Shown: positions 1-7,690, counted from the first letter of the stretch. The stretch: DNA of 64,000 nt from Chitinophagaceae bacterium (GCA_022843585.1 JALHNJ010000002.1:1-64000), one strand, 5' to 3'. Notes: a model not told the origin generated them from the letters alone. Numbers and translations: made by a program.

Positions 1-1
1 T

Positions 2-136
2 GTTAGAAAGGCTCTAAGGCCTATGGGGTTTTACGGTCTTATTCCACCTCTTGTTCTTTCTATATCTGTTCTTTTACTGTTACTAAATTTATTGATTTGT
101 AAACATAGGATGGGTTTTGGCATCATTGCGGGTTAA
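2..136 (+). CDS. C-terminal end of an unrecognised membrane protein (partial)
   Basis: An open frame enters from the left edge and stops with TAA at 134-136. The 44 visible residues are protein-like: a basic start (VRKALRPMGFYGLIPP), one strongly hydrophobic stretch (LVLSISVLLLLLNLLIC) that would cross a membrane, and a short tail KHRMGFGIIAG. Nothing identifies a family. It lies on the same strand as the SUKH gene, and a short GGTTAACG/CGTTACC correspondence between its stop region and the sequence before that gene hints that it could be a neighbouring cassette; this part is speculative. Its start lies outside the window. Confidence 0.4.
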   Translation, partial: VRKALRPMGFYGLIPPLVLSISVLLLLLNLLICKHRMGFGIIAG

Positions 137-271
137 CGAATAATTCCTCATCGGCAAATCCAACTGACGAATAAAGCCGAGCTATAGAATATATTTTCAT
201 CTTCATACCTTTACTCAGCATCAGTCCCGGCTTACGTAACACGGAATATCGCCACGTCGCCAAGCCCGAAC

Positions 272-281
272 GTTACCTGCC
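272..281 (+). repeat. left arm of inverted repeat flanking the SUKH gene
   Basis: GTTACCTGCC lies 6 bp before the start codon of the SUKH gene. Its exact reverse complement, GGCAGGTAAC, lies 1 bp after that gene's stop codon (949-958). A gene tightly bounded by such arms is the layout of an integron gene cassette, where the recombination site abuts the coding region. The stretch 137-271 upstream holds no gene that I can see. Confidence 0.5.
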
Positions 282-287
282 ATTAAA

Positions 288-947
288 ATGACACACCTAG
301 AAACATACGAACAAGTCCTCGACAAAATAAACTGGATAAGCAAAATCGCAATTCGGAAGAATTGGGAAATCAGTCGCCCTTTACAGGTTGACAGCCCTGC
401 AACTATGGAAGATATTCTATTTGTTGAAAATCAAATTGGACAAGCCATTCCTAGTGATTTGAAGAAACTATTTACGTTCGCAAAACACCTCAGCTTTAGC
501 TATCAGTTTGACGAGACCCTTTCTCAAGAGTTCAGACAAAACTTCTCAGGTGAGATTTATTGGAATCTAGATACACTAGCTGAACAATATGCAAATTTCA
601 AAGAATGGGTAAAGGCATCGTTAGACCCAACATTTAACGATTCAGACTCAATAGAAATAACTGAAAAATTATGGCAAAACAAGATACCATTAATTGATGT
701 CCCAAATGGAGACATCATCGTTGTTGGTGATAGTCCATCTGAAGTTCTCTATTTTTCACATGAAGGCGACACGATGCATGGGAAAATGCTTGGAGATAAT
801 CTTTGGCAGTTTCTTGACTTTTACTCCCGAATAGGATTTGCTGGCAGTGAAGACTGGCAATTAGAACCATTTTTTGACTATGACAACAATATTATGGTAA
901 CTGAAGGAGAAAAGGTTGACCGATTCATTAATCTGCTTGAGAATTAA
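288..947 (+). CDS. SMI1/KNR4 (SUKH) family protein
   Basis: The 219-residue protein has no signal peptide and looks cytosolic. The SUKH pattern is visible: an N-terminal helix pair followed by IGQAIPSDLKKLFTFAKH (about residues 48-65), a central IPLIDVPNGDIIVVG strand pair (about 143-157), then VLYFSHEG and a GDNLWQFLDFYSRIGF helix near 178-193. SUKH proteins often act as immunity proteins against polymorphic toxins, but many are orphan and no toxin gene is visible here, so the role is open. The ATG at 288 is the only plausible start and has no clear ribosome binding site. The gene sits alone between inverted GTTACCTGCC arms and before an attC-like hairpin, which suggests it arrived as a mobile cassette. 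The family call is from motif layout only. Confidence 0.7.
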   Translation: MTHLETYEQVLDKINWISKIAIRKNWEISRPLQVDSPATMEDILFVENQIGQAIPSDLKKLFTFAKHLSFSYQFDETLSQEFRQNFSGEIYWNLDTLAEQYANFKEWVKASLDPTFNDSDSIEITEKLWQNKIPLIDVPNGDIIVVGDSPSEVLYFSHEGDTMHGKMLGDNLWQFLDFYSRIGFAGSEDWQLEPFFDYDNNIMVTEGEKVDRFINLLEN

Positions 948-948
948 C

Positions 949-1152
949 GGCAGGTAACATTGGGTTTTATGCAAGTTGGGCTTGACCAGCAAGCATCAAC
1001 AAATTGTAAATCCAAGCTGTGGTTCGGGCTCGACGCATAAATCTCAACATTAGTTCTAAAATTCAACTTTATATTTTCAATCAGCAGCGGTTATCGGCAG
1101 ACAGAATACTAATTCCCAACCTGCATAAAGCCCTGCCCGTTGCCTGCAATTT
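949..1152 (+). repeat. attC-like imperfect inverted repeat after the SUKH gene
   Basis: This gap of about 330 bp holds no gene. GGGTTTTATGCAAGTTGG at 962-979 pairs with CCAACCTGCATAAAGCCC at 1116-1133 at 16 of 18 positions, and the remaining two are G-T type pairs. Outside these, GGCAGGTAAC (949-958) faces CGTTGCCTGC (1138-1147). A second, weaker right arm at about 1036-1060 (GCATAAATCTCAACATTAG) can also pair with the left arm. The structure resembles the folded single-strand recombination sites of integrons, though about 200 bp is longer than typical attC sites and no perfect GTTRRRY core is evident. No integrase is in the window. Confidence 0.5.
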
Positions 1153-1225
1153 ATTCACTTTAGAGTTACACAGCCACGTAACTACTTGACGTAAACACCC
1201 TCTTTTTTGACGCTTTCATACCTTA

Positions 1226-1253
1226 TTGATTTTGCGCTGAAACGGTACATTTG
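1226..1253 (+). promoter_or_regulatory. promoter of the VOC/SRPBCC gene pair
   Basis: A perfect Bacteroidota -7 box TACATTTG (1246-1253) follows a TTG -33 element (1226-1228) after 17 bp. Transcription would start near 1257, leaving a leader of about 20 nt before the ATG at 1277. Confidence 0.5.
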
Positions 1254-1276
1254 GATATCACAAAAAATTAAAACTC

Positions 1277-1714
1277 ATGGCACTTATAAATCCTCACATT
1301 AACTTCAACGGAAATGCCGAAGAAGCATTTACCTTTTACAAATCAGTATTTGGCGGAGAGTTTGCAAAAATTATTCGTTTCAAAGACCTTGCGAGCCCTG
1401 AATTTCCAGTAGCAGAAATAGAAGAAAATAAAATTATGCATATTGCTTTGCCTATCGGTAAAACTAATAGGTTGATGGCAAATGATGTTCCGGAAATTTT
1501 GGGAAAAACAAACGAAAATGAGAACAGAAGTAAAATTGTAATAAGTGCAGAAAGTAAAGAAGAGGCAGACAGATTATTCAATGGACTTTCGGTAGGCGGA
1601 CAAATTGAAATGCCTATTTCTGACAGCCCCTGGGGTTCATATTTTGGAATGTTTAGAGACAAATATGGAATTGAATGGATTGTGGAATTTGACCCAGAAT
1701 ATAACGGAAAATAA
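1277..1714 (+). CDS. VOC superfamily protein, PhnB/YjdN-like
   Basis: This 145-residue cytosolic protein has the PhnB-like (3-demethylubiquinone methyltransferase-type) vicinal-oxygen-chelate fold. It begins INPHINFNGNAEEAFTFYKS, the typical first beta strand and 'AEEAFTFYKSVFGGE' helix, and ends with DSPWGSYFGMFRDKYGIEW, where the substrate-site loop and the last strand sit. Enzymes of this family are often annotated as glyoxalase-like or antibiotic-resistance-like, but for most the substrate is unknown, and it is here. The SRPBCC gene follows after 36 bp and is probably co-transcribed from the promoter at 1226-1253. Five VOC domains occur within the first 7.7 kb of the window, so this copy belongs to a local family expansion. 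Confidence 0.8.
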   Translation: MALINPHINFNGNAEEAFTFYKSVFGGEFAKIIRFKDLASPEFPVAEIEENKIMHIALPIGKTNRLMANDVPEILGKTNENENRSKIVISAESKEEADRLFNGLSVGGQIEMPISDSPWGSYFGMFRDKYGIEWIVEFDPEYNGK

Positions 1715-1750
1715 AAACTCGAAAGATTAATTTAAACAAATATCAATAGT

Positions 1751-2209
1751 ATGAAAAAGTTACAATTCAAAGTTAGCATCAACGCGCCTGTGAACAAGGT
1801 ATATGATATTATGCTTGGCACTAACAGTAAATCAACTTATGAGCAATGGACTTCTTTGTTTAACCCAACATCTACCTATGAAGGAAGTTGGGACAAGGGA
1901 AATAAAATTCTCTTTATTGGAGTAGATGAGAAAGGAGAAAAGGGAGGTATGGTTTCCAGGATAGCTGAAAACATTCCCAACCGTTTTGTTTCAATTCAAC
2001 ATTATGGTCTTTTAAAAGCTGACAAGGAAATTACAGAAGGACCAGAAGTGCAAAAATGGGCAAACGGATTTGAGAACTATAGCTTCGAAGAAAACAATGG
2101 GACTACAACTGTTACTGTTGACTTAGACACCACTGAAGATTTTTTAGATTATATGAACCAGACCTACCCAAAAGCACTGGGCAGGTTGAAAGAACTTTGT
2201 GAAAAATAA
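1751..2209 (+). CDS. SRPBCC (AHSA1-like) domain protein
   Basis: At 152 residues this is a single START/SRPBCC ligand-binding domain. It opens with the hallmark KVSINAPVNKVYDIMLG (strand 1 and helix 1), has the W-containing GSWDKGNKILFIG hairpin, and ends with a long amphipathic helix, LGRLKELCEK. The second half carries the FENYSFEENNGTTTVTVDLD strand pair also seen in the first domain of the protein at 5196-6050, so the two are close paralogues. Members bind hydrophobic ligands or act as Hsp90-activator-like domains; no catalytic residue can be assigned. It is the second gene of a pair with the VOC gene at 1277, and its end faces the convergent GlxA-type regulator across 42 bp. Confidence 0.8.
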   Translation: MKKLQFKVSINAPVNKVYDIMLGTNSKSTYEQWTSLFNPTSTYEGSWDKGNKILFIGVDEKGEKGGMVSRIAENIPNRFVSIQHYGLLKADKEITEGPEVQKWANGFENYSFEENNGTTTVTVDLDTTEDFLDYMNQTYPKALGRLKELCEK

Positions 2210-2251
2210 CAATTTCAAGAATATCTTAAAATACAAAAAAATAAACATAGC

Positions 2252-3238
2252 CTATAACATAACTGCTGCAGCCTGCTTATTGTATTTATTTCGATATTCT
2301 ATTGGTGTAAGCCCCGTTATCTTTTTAAACAAATCTCTAAAAGCTTTTGTATCGGTATAGCCAACATCATACATCACTTCGTTAATGTTCTTACGACTGC
2401 TTTCAAATTGCCGCTTCGCTGCTTCAACTTTTACACGTTGAATATATTCCAAAATTGAATTATTAGTGGCTATCCGAAAGCGACGTTCAAATGTTCTGCG
2501 ACTGATGGATGCATGACTGGATAACTCATCTATTGTTATTTTTTCGTGGATGTTTTTCTCAATGTACTCTTGTGCCTTTTTAACTTCTGCATCATTATGA
2601 TCCTTTTGTCCTTTAAACATAGCAAATGCCGCCTGGCTATCACGGTCTATGTCAATAGCAAAATATTTAGACGCTAATATTGCTGTTTGACGATTAGTAT
2701 ATTTTTCTACCAAATGCAATAATAAATTCCAGTAAGAATTAGCACCTCCACTGGAGTAAATTCCTTTTTCTTCTGTAACAATACTTCCATCAGTTACTTC
2801 CACTTCCGGAAACATTTCCCGAAATTCATTTTGAAAACCCCAATGTGTTGAACAACTTTTTCCATTTAGCAAACCAGTTGATGCTAGTAAAAAAGCCCCT
2901 ACACAAAGTGATGCCACCTCTGCTCCGTTATCGTGATGCTGCTGTATCCATGGTATTAAAACTTTATTCTTTTCTATGGCAGCATTCATATCTCCAAACA
3001 GAGCCGGAATGATGATCAAATCAGTTTTCTTTACTTCCTTCAATTGCCTGTCTGTATGCACCGAATAAGAACCATTATTTAATTGCACCTCTTTCTTTAC
3101 GCCTACCAATTCCACATCAAACAATGGCGACTTACCAGCAGAAAGTAAGAACTGGTTTACTGCACTAAAAAGATACTGAGGGTCTGCAATGGCCTGCATT
3201 ACGGATGACTCCGGAACTAAAATGGATACTCGTTTCAT
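2252..3238 (-). CDS. GlxA-family transcriptional regulator (DJ-1/PfpI plus AraC)
   Basis: The 328-residue protein joins an N-terminal DJ-1/PfpI amidotransferase-like domain (about 1-190) to a C-terminal AraC-type double helix-turn-helix (about 220-320). The DJ-1 nucleophile-elbow region reads EVASLCVGAFLLASTGLLNG, with the cysteine at about residue 111. The AraC half shows ITIDELSSHASISRRTFERR and the signature VMYDVGYTDTKAFRDLFKK. Such proteins are transcription regulators in which the DJ-1 part senses small molecules or is catalytically inert. It lies between two groups of VOC/SRPBCC/DinB genes and is divergent from the DinB-VOC fusion, so control of that island is a reasonable inference. 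A perfect -7 box lies 4 bp before its ATG, suggesting a leaderless mRNA. Confidence 0.9.
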   Translation of the reverse strand: MKRVSILVPESSVMQAIADPQYLFSAVNQFLLSAGKSPLFDVELVGVKKEVQLNNGSYSVHTDRQLKEVKKTDLIIIPALFGDMNAAIEKNKVLIPWIQQHHDNGAEVASLCVGAFLLASTGLLNGKSCSTHWGFQNEFREMFPEVEVTDGSIVTEEKGIYSSGGANSYWNLLLHLVEKYTNRQTAILASKYFAIDIDRDSQAAFAMFKGQKDHNDAEVKKAQEYIEKNIHEKITIDELSSHASISRRTFERRFRIATNNSILEYIQRVKVEAAKRQFESSRKNINEVMYDVGYTDTKAFRDLFKKITGLTPIEYRNKYNKQAAAVML

Positions 3239-3242
3239 AAAA

Positions 3243-3273
3243 CAAATGTAGGAAAACTTCCTGTCGCAATCAA
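3243..3273 (-). promoter_or_regulatory. promoter of the GlxA-type regulator, likely leaderless
   Basis: On the minus strand a TTG (3271-3273), 20 bp spacer and perfect TACATTTG (3243-3250) end 4 bp before the start codon, so transcription should begin at or very near the ATG. GGAAAACTTCC (3251-3261) inside the spacer is a short imperfect palindrome that could serve as an operator. Confidence 0.55.
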
Positions 3274-3300
3274 CCCGTTAATATGTCATATACGCCACCC

Positions 3301-3329
3301 TTGTAAATCAATTATTCAGAACATCTTTG
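3301..3329 (+). promoter_or_regulatory. promoter of the DinB-VOC fusion gene
   Basis: TTG (3301-3303), an 18 bp spacer and CATCTTTG (3322-3329, one base off TAnnTTTG) precede the ATG at 3366 by 36 bp. It is divergent from the regulator's promoter within a 127 bp intergenic region. Confidence 0.4.
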
Positions 3330-3365
3330 TGAAGCAATCAGAAAAGAACAAACAATTATTGACAA

Positions 3366-4292
3366 ATGAAAATTTCTACAACAACGATAACACAAGATCT
3401 GGAAAATACATTTTCCAACTTTTCAAATCTTTTATCAGCTTTTACTAAAGTTCAAATAAATGAAGTTCCATACAAAGGAGGCTGGACAGCCGGACAAGTT
3501 GCACAACATATTATTAAAGCTACCGCAGGTATTCCTGATTCGCAAGTAGAAAAAGGCAACCGTGAATTTGATAAGCAAGTAGAAACGATACAACAGGTTT
3601 TTCTGAACATGGAAATAAAAATGCTATCGCCGGAATTTATTTTACCAGAAGAAAGATCATACGACCGAAATGAGCTACTAATAGAACTGGAGAAAAATAA
3701 AGGTTGGTTGATCAGCATTATTAACTGCAAGCCATTGGATGAATTATGTATGGATTTTGAGTTGCCTGACATGGGCTTTCTTACAAGATATGAATGGATG
3801 CAGTTCATCAACTTTCATGTGCAGCGGCACAGCATACAATTACAAAACATTTTATCAACATTAAAAAATAAAACGGTGGCAATTATTAATTCGTACTTAA
3901 CGTTCAACGGTAATTGCAGGGAAGCAATGACTTTTTATAAAAACTGCCTTGGTGGCGAATTGGTATTACAAACTATTGGCGAATCACCACTGGCTGATAA
4001 AATGCCGGCACAAATGAAAAATAGTATTCTGCATGCTACGCTTACCAACGATAAATTAATTCTTATGGGTTCAGATATGGTGGGCAATAACGGGTTGATA
4101 AAAGGCAATGCAGTTTCGCTAATGTTAGATTGTAACAGTGAAAAAGAAACACGGAACTTTTATGCAAATCTTACTGAAGACGGAGAAGCCACCCATCCTT
4201 TGGAAATTAGCTTTTGGGGGGCTTTGTTTGGCGGCCTAACTGACAAATACGGAAATCACTGGCTACTACATTTCGATAAAAATAAAAAATAG
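3366..4292 (+). CDS. DinB-like / VOC fusion protein
   Basis: The 308-residue protein contains two unrelated folds. Residues 1-165 form a DinB/YfiT-like four-helix bundle: GGWTAGQVAQHIIKA carries the first metal-ligand histidine and NFHVQRHSIQLQNIL carries the HxxxH pair. Residues 172-305 form a PhnB-like VOC domain starting YLTFNGNCREAMTFYKNCLG and ending FWGALFGGLTDKYGNHWLLHF. DinB-type domains bind metal and are linked to bacillithiol or stress-related thiol transfer, but many have no known substrate. The fusion looks genuine: no stop or start occurs at the junction and both halves have complete core motifs. It is divergent from the GlxA-type regulator. The joint role is unknown; combined thiol-dependent detoxification would be a guess. 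Confidence 0.8.
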   Translation: MKISTTTITQDLENTFSNFSNLLSAFTKVQINEVPYKGGWTAGQVAQHIIKATAGIPDSQVEKGNREFDKQVETIQQVFLNMEIKMLSPEFILPEERSYDRNELLIELEKNKGWLISIINCKPLDELCMDFELPDMGFLTRYEWMQFINFHVQRHSIQLQNILSTLKNKTVAIINSYLTFNGNCREAMTFYKNCLGGELVLQTIGESPLADKMPAQMKNSILHATLTNDKLILMGSDMVGNNGLIKGNAVSLMLDCNSEKETRNFYANLTEDGEATHPLEISFWGALFGGLTDKYGNHWLLHFDKNKK

Positions 4293-4404
4293 AATAGCTT
4301 TAAGGAACATCCAATAAATTTTGTTCTGCTTTTTTGCCATTAATTGGAAAACTTAAAAGTCATTTTAGAGAAGCAACTATTTTATTCGCTTTAATAATAA
4401 CTAT

Positions 4405-5178
4405 ATGCCAACAGATATGAATACTTCTATAAAAACAATAGATGAATACATAGCAAGCTTCCCAAAAGATGTGCAGGCGTTGCTACAAAAAATAAGAGGC
4501 ATCATAAAAAAAGCTGCTCCAAAGGCTACGGAAACGATCAGCTATGGTATACCAACCTTCGTTCAGGATGGAAATCTTGTTCACTTTGGAGGTTATAAAA
4601 ATCATATTGGTTTTTATCCTGCTCCCAATGGAATTGAGGCTTTTAAAAAAGAGTTGTCAAAATATGAAGGCTCAAAAGGCACGGTTAAATTTTCCTTAGA
4701 CAAACCATTACCAGCAGCGTTAATTACCCAGATCGTAAAATACAGGATCGAAAAAAATAAAGAAAAAGCGGCATCAAAAAAACCTGTTTTAAAAAAATCA
4801 ATCAAAACGGCCAAGCCTACCGATGAACAGTTGGTTAAAGCCTGGATAGAGAAATTAGATGCGGCTACAAAAAAAGAAATAGAAGCCGTTCGAAAAATAA
4901 TAAAAGCTGCATCCCCTAAGCTAAATGAAAGAATAAAGTGGAATGCCCCAAGCTATTACTACAAAGAGGATGTTGTAACATTTGGTCCTTATAAAAATGG
5001 GAAGACCTTGCTTGTATTTCATCACCCATCAATCGTTAAAATAAAATCACCCTTGCTGGAAGGTAATTACAAAGATCGCCGCCTGCTTTATTTAGAAGGT
5101 TCAAAGTCAATTGTTACAAATAAAAAAGAATTGATAAGAATAATACAAGAATCAGTAAAATTGATTGATAAAAAATAA
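4405..5178 (+). CDS. tandem DUF1801 protein
   Basis: At 257 residues it holds two copies of the DUF1801 (YdhG-like) domain. Copy one (about 8-118) shows KTIDEYIASFPKDVQALLQK, then ISYGIPTFVQDGNLVHFGGY and IGFYPAP; copy two (about 145-255) shows IRKAASPKLNE-type helix sequence and IKWNAPSYYYKEDVVTFGPY. A lysine-rich linker (about 118-142) joins them. The domain is a small alpha/beta fold of unknown function, common in Bacteroidota and Actinobacteria. A second ATG at 4417 (MNTSIKTIDEYI) fits the family's usual N-terminus equally well. It is the first gene of a run of seven with gaps of 17-34 bp or overlaps, all on the plus strand, which I read as one operon ending at 8556. Confidence 0.8.
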   Translation: MPTDMNTSIKTIDEYIASFPKDVQALLQKIRGIIKKAAPKATETISYGIPTFVQDGNLVHFGGYKNHIGFYPAPNGIEAFKKELSKYEGSKGTVKFSLDKPLPAALITQIVKYRIEKNKEKAASKKPVLKKSIKTAKPTDEQLVKAWIEKLDAATKKEIEAVRKIIKAASPKLNERIKWNAPSYYYKEDVVTFGPYKNGKTLLVFHHPSIVKIKSPLLEGNYKDRRLLYLEGSKSIVTNKKELIRIIQESVKLIDKK

Positions 5179-5195
5179 TTTTAAAAACAACTCAT

Positions 5196-6050
5196 ATGCA
5201 AAAGATTAAATTCTCTACAACGATCAATGCCCCCAAAGAAAAAGTGTGGGAAATATTATGGAACCTTGATGCTTACCGCAAATGGACAACTGCCTTTGCA
5301 GAAGGGTCTGATGCAAAAACTGATAACTGGAAAGAAGGAAGCAAAGTATTGTTTGTTGACCAGAGTGGAAATGGCATGGTAAGTATGGTGGATATAAACA
5401 AAACAAACGAATACATGTCTTTCAAACACCTGGGCGTAATAATGGATGGTGTAGAAGACACCAGCAGCGAAAAAGTAAAAGTGTGGAGTGGCTCTACTGA
5501 AAATTATTCTTTGCAGGAAGACAATGGAGCAACTACTCTTACTGTTGATTTGGACATACCTGATGAATACAAAGAAATGTTTGAGAAGATGTGGCCGGCT
5601 GCGCTTAAAATTGTAAAAGACCTTGCAGAAGGAACAACTAAAATACCTATTACCATTACCGCAGCAATAAATGCACCTGTTGAAAAAGCATGGAATAGCT
5701 GGACAGCGCCGGAGCATATTACAAAATGGTGCCAGGCATCTGAAGATTGGCATGCACCCTATGCCGATAATGATGTAAGAGTTGGCGGCACATTTAAAAC
5801 TACCATGGCAGCTAAAGATGGCAGCTTCAGTTTTGATTTTGGTGGTGAATACACAGAAGTGACAACGAATAGATCCATGAGCTATACAATGGAAGATGGA
5901 AGAAAGGCTACCATCCTTTTTGAAGAGAACCATGGCAAAACAACCGTAACGGAAACGTTTGACGCCGAGAATCAGAACTCCTTAGATATGCAAAGAGATG
6001 GCTGGCAGGCTATTCTTGATAACTATAAAAAATACACAGAATCGATCTAA
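5196..6050 (+). CDS. tandem SRPBCC (AHSA1-like) protein
   Basis: This 284-residue protein carries two SRPBCC domains. The first (1-148) starts KIKFSTTINAPKEKVWEILW and is closely related to the single-domain protein at 1751-2209, sharing the ENYSLQEDNGATTLTVDLD segment. The second (about 152-284) starts ITITAAINAPVEKAWNSWT, continues ITKWCQASEDWHAPYADNDV and VGGTFKTTMAAKDGSFSFDF, and ends GWQAILDNYKKYTE, the usual AHSA1 family pattern. The two halves are not recent copies of each other; they represent two subfamilies joined end to end. It follows the DUF1801 gene by 17 bp and precedes the tandem VOC gene by 18 bp. The ligand is unknown. Confidence 0.85.
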   Translation: MQKIKFSTTINAPKEKVWEILWNLDAYRKWTTAFAEGSDAKTDNWKEGSKVLFVDQSGNGMVSMVDINKTNEYMSFKHLGVIMDGVEDTSSEKVKVWSGSTENYSLQEDNGATTLTVDLDIPDEYKEMFEKMWPAALKIVKDLAEGTTKIPITITAAINAPVEKAWNSWTAPEHITKWCQASEDWHAPYADNDVRVGGTFKTTMAAKDGSFSFDFGGEYTEVTTNRSMSYTMEDGRKATILFEENHGKTTVTETFDAENQNSLDMQRDGWQAILDNYKKYTESI

Positions 6051-6068
6051 GATATTAAAACACCAAGA

Positions 6069-6929
6069 ATGAAAAATAACATTCACCCCTGTATTTGGTA
6101 TGATGGCAATGCGAAAGTTGCTGCTGAATTTTATTGCTCCCTCTTTCCTAATTCTACCATTACTGCCGATACACCATTGGTAGTAAATTTTGAAATTGGC
6201 GGACAAAAATTTATGGGGTTGAATGGTGGTCCAATGTTCAAACCCAATCCATCAATTTCTTTTTTTGTGGTGTGCGAATCAGATGAAGAGATCAATGAGC
6301 TATGGAAACAACTTTCGGAAAACGGCAAAGTAATGATGCCACTTGATAAATATGACTGGAGTGAACGATATGGCTTTCTCGAAGATAAATTTGGTCTCTC
6401 CTGGCAATTAATGAAGGGAAACTACAGCGATGTAAACCAGAAAATAACTCCTTCCTTTTTATTTACCGGCAATCGCTACGGAAAAGCTGAAGAAGCTGTT
6501 AAATTCTATGCTGGTCTGTTTCCGGCTTCTTCCATAACTGGCATCCTATTATATGGTGAAGGGGAAGAACAAGCTGCCGGAAATGTAAAACATGCACAGT
6601 TTATATTAGATGACAAAGTTTTTATGGCCATGGATGGACCGGGCAGTCATGAGTTTGGTTTCAATGAGGCCATTTCTTTTGTAATAGAATGTAAAGGCCA
6701 GGAAGAAGTAGATTTTTATTGGGACAAATTAACAGGAGATGGCGGACAAGAAAGTATGTGCGGCTGGGTAAAAGATAAATTTGGTGTATCATGGCAAATT
6801 ATTCCTTCAAAATTGGGTGAGTTGATGGGAAGTGCCGACAGAGAAAAAACAAACAGGGCAATGCAAGCCATGCTTACAATGAAAAAAATAATTATTGCTG
6901 ATCTGCAAAAAGCATATGATGGCAACTAA
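6069..6929 (+). CDS. tandem VOC (PhnB-like) protein
   Basis: The 286-residue protein has two PhnB-type VOC domains. The first (1-118) begins HPCIWYDGNAKVAAEFYCSL and ends DKYDWSERYGFLEDKFGLSW; the second (about 126-262) begins PSFLFTGNRYGKAEEAVKFY and ends CGWVKDKFGVSWQIIPSKL, followed by a helical tail. The ERYGF and GWVKDKFG loops are where PhnB-like proteins place an active-site residue. Two fused half-size domains are a known arrangement in this family. Substrate is unknown. The 3' end overlaps the start of the next gene by 14 bp, which suggests translational coupling inside the seven-gene run. Confidence 0.85.
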   Translation: MKNNIHPCIWYDGNAKVAAEFYCSLFPNSTITADTPLVVNFEIGGQKFMGLNGGPMFKPNPSISFFVVCESDEEINELWKQLSENGKVMMPLDKYDWSERYGFLEDKFGLSWQLMKGNYSDVNQKITPSFLFTGNRYGKAEEAVKFYAGLFPASSITGILLYGEGEEQAAGNVKHAQFILDDKVFMAMDGPGSHEFGFNEAISFVIECKGQEEVDFYWDKLTGDGGQESMCGWVKDKFGVSWQIIPSKLGELMGSADREKTNRAMQAMLTMKKIIIADLQKAYDGN

Positions 6930-7221
6930 AAAAAGTGTTGCTAAAAACAGGAAAGTTTGCGTCAATGGTCATGTATTTTATAAAAGCAGCGATTGCCCCA
7001 CCTGTCCTGTTTGTGAAGCAGCTAAAAAACCAATTGATGGGTTCTTATCATTACTAGCTGGTCCGGCAAGAAGGGCATTGGAAAATGAGGGAATAAAAAC
7101 ACCTGCGCAGCTTTCTAAAAAAACTGAAGCGGATATCTTAAAATTGCACGGTATGGGACCAGCAACAATACCGGTACTACACAGCGTTTTAAAATCAAAT
7201 AAGCTCTCTTTTAAAAAATAA
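6916..7221 (+). CDS. small Zn-ribbon / RNA polymerase alpha-CTD-like HhH protein
   Basis: A 101-residue basic protein. The first 40 residues contain VCVNGHVFYKSSDCPTCPVC, four cysteines and a histidine spaced like a zinc ribbon. Residues 50-98 contain GPARRALENEGIKTPAQLSK and ILKLHGMGPATIPVLHSVL, a helix-hairpin-helix of the type found in the C-terminal domain of RNA polymerase alpha, which binds DNA. Two ATGs are adjacent (6916, 6919); an upstream start at 6895 lies deeper in the previous gene and adds residues without homologous features. It overlaps the tandem VOC gene. A likely DNA-binding protein inside an operon of small-molecule folds may be the operon's own regulator, but that is inference. 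Confidence 0.75.
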   Translation: MMATKKSVAKNRKVCVNGHVFYKSSDCPTCPVCEAAKKPIDGFLSLLAGPARRALENEGIKTPAQLSKKTEADILKLHGMGPATIPVLHSVLKSNKLSFKK

Positions 7222-7245
7222 TTTACGACACTTAAAAATAAAATT

Positions 7246-7656
7246 ATGCCAAGCAAAATATTTGTGAACCTGCCTGTAAAAGATCTAAAAAAATCAATGG
7301 ATTTCTTTACCCATTTAGGTTTTTCCTTCAACCTGCAGTTTACGGATGAAAAAGCAGCTTGTCTTATTATTAATGATGGAAGTATATATGTCATGCTGCT
7401 TACCGAACCCATGTTTCAAACATTTACCAAAAAGCAAATTGCCGATGCTACAAAAACTACGGAAGTGCTGATTGCAATTGATGCTGAAAGCCGGGAAAAC
7501 GTAGATGAGTTAGTAGCAAAAGCAGTTGAAGCAGGTGGTTCTATTTATACTACTCCTGCCGATCATGGCTGGATGTATCAACACAGTTTTGCTGACCTTG
7601 ATGGCCATCAATGGGAGATATTGTATATGGATGAAAGCCTGGTTCCGAAATCATGA
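7246..7656 (+). CDS. VOC family protein, lactoylglutathione-lyase-like
   Basis: A single 136-residue VOC domain of the glyoxalase subgroup: IFVNLPVKDLKKSMDFFTHL at the N-terminus, a central EVLIAIDAES strand, and the end HSFADLDGHQWEILYMDES, where D-x-D-G-H-x-W-E supplies the last glutamate metal ligand. The family includes glyoxalase I, dioxygenases and antibiotic-binding proteins; many homologues described only as extradiol-dioxygenase-like or bleomycin-resistance-like have no assigned activity. It differs from the PhnB-type VOC proteins nearby. Gaps of 24 bp upstream and 34 bp downstream place it in the same operon. Confidence 0.85.
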   Translation: MPSKIFVNLPVKDLKKSMDFFTHLGFSFNLQFTDEKAACLIINDGSIYVMLLTEPMFQTFTKKQIADATKTTEVLIAIDAESRENVDELVAKAVEAGGSIYTTPADHGWMYQHSFADLDGHQWEILYMDESLVPKS

Positions 7657-7690
7657 TTCATATCTTTTAAAACTATTGAGTAAAAGTCTA

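Noticed and set aside
1014-1055. A tRNA-like GGTTCGGGCTCGAC segment
   Set aside because: No acceptor, D or anticodon stems can be arranged around it; the segment is explained by the attC-like inverted repeat.
5256-5933. A 225-codon open frame on the minus strand
   Set aside because: It lies opposite the tandem SRPBCC gene, whose domains are clear; the antisense product is cysteine- and phenylalanine-rich and unlike any protein.
7526-7690. Upstream extension of the SRPBCC gene at 7691
   Set aside because: The extra residues overlap the VOC gene in another frame and do not belong to the SRPBCC pattern, which starts right after the ATG at 7691.
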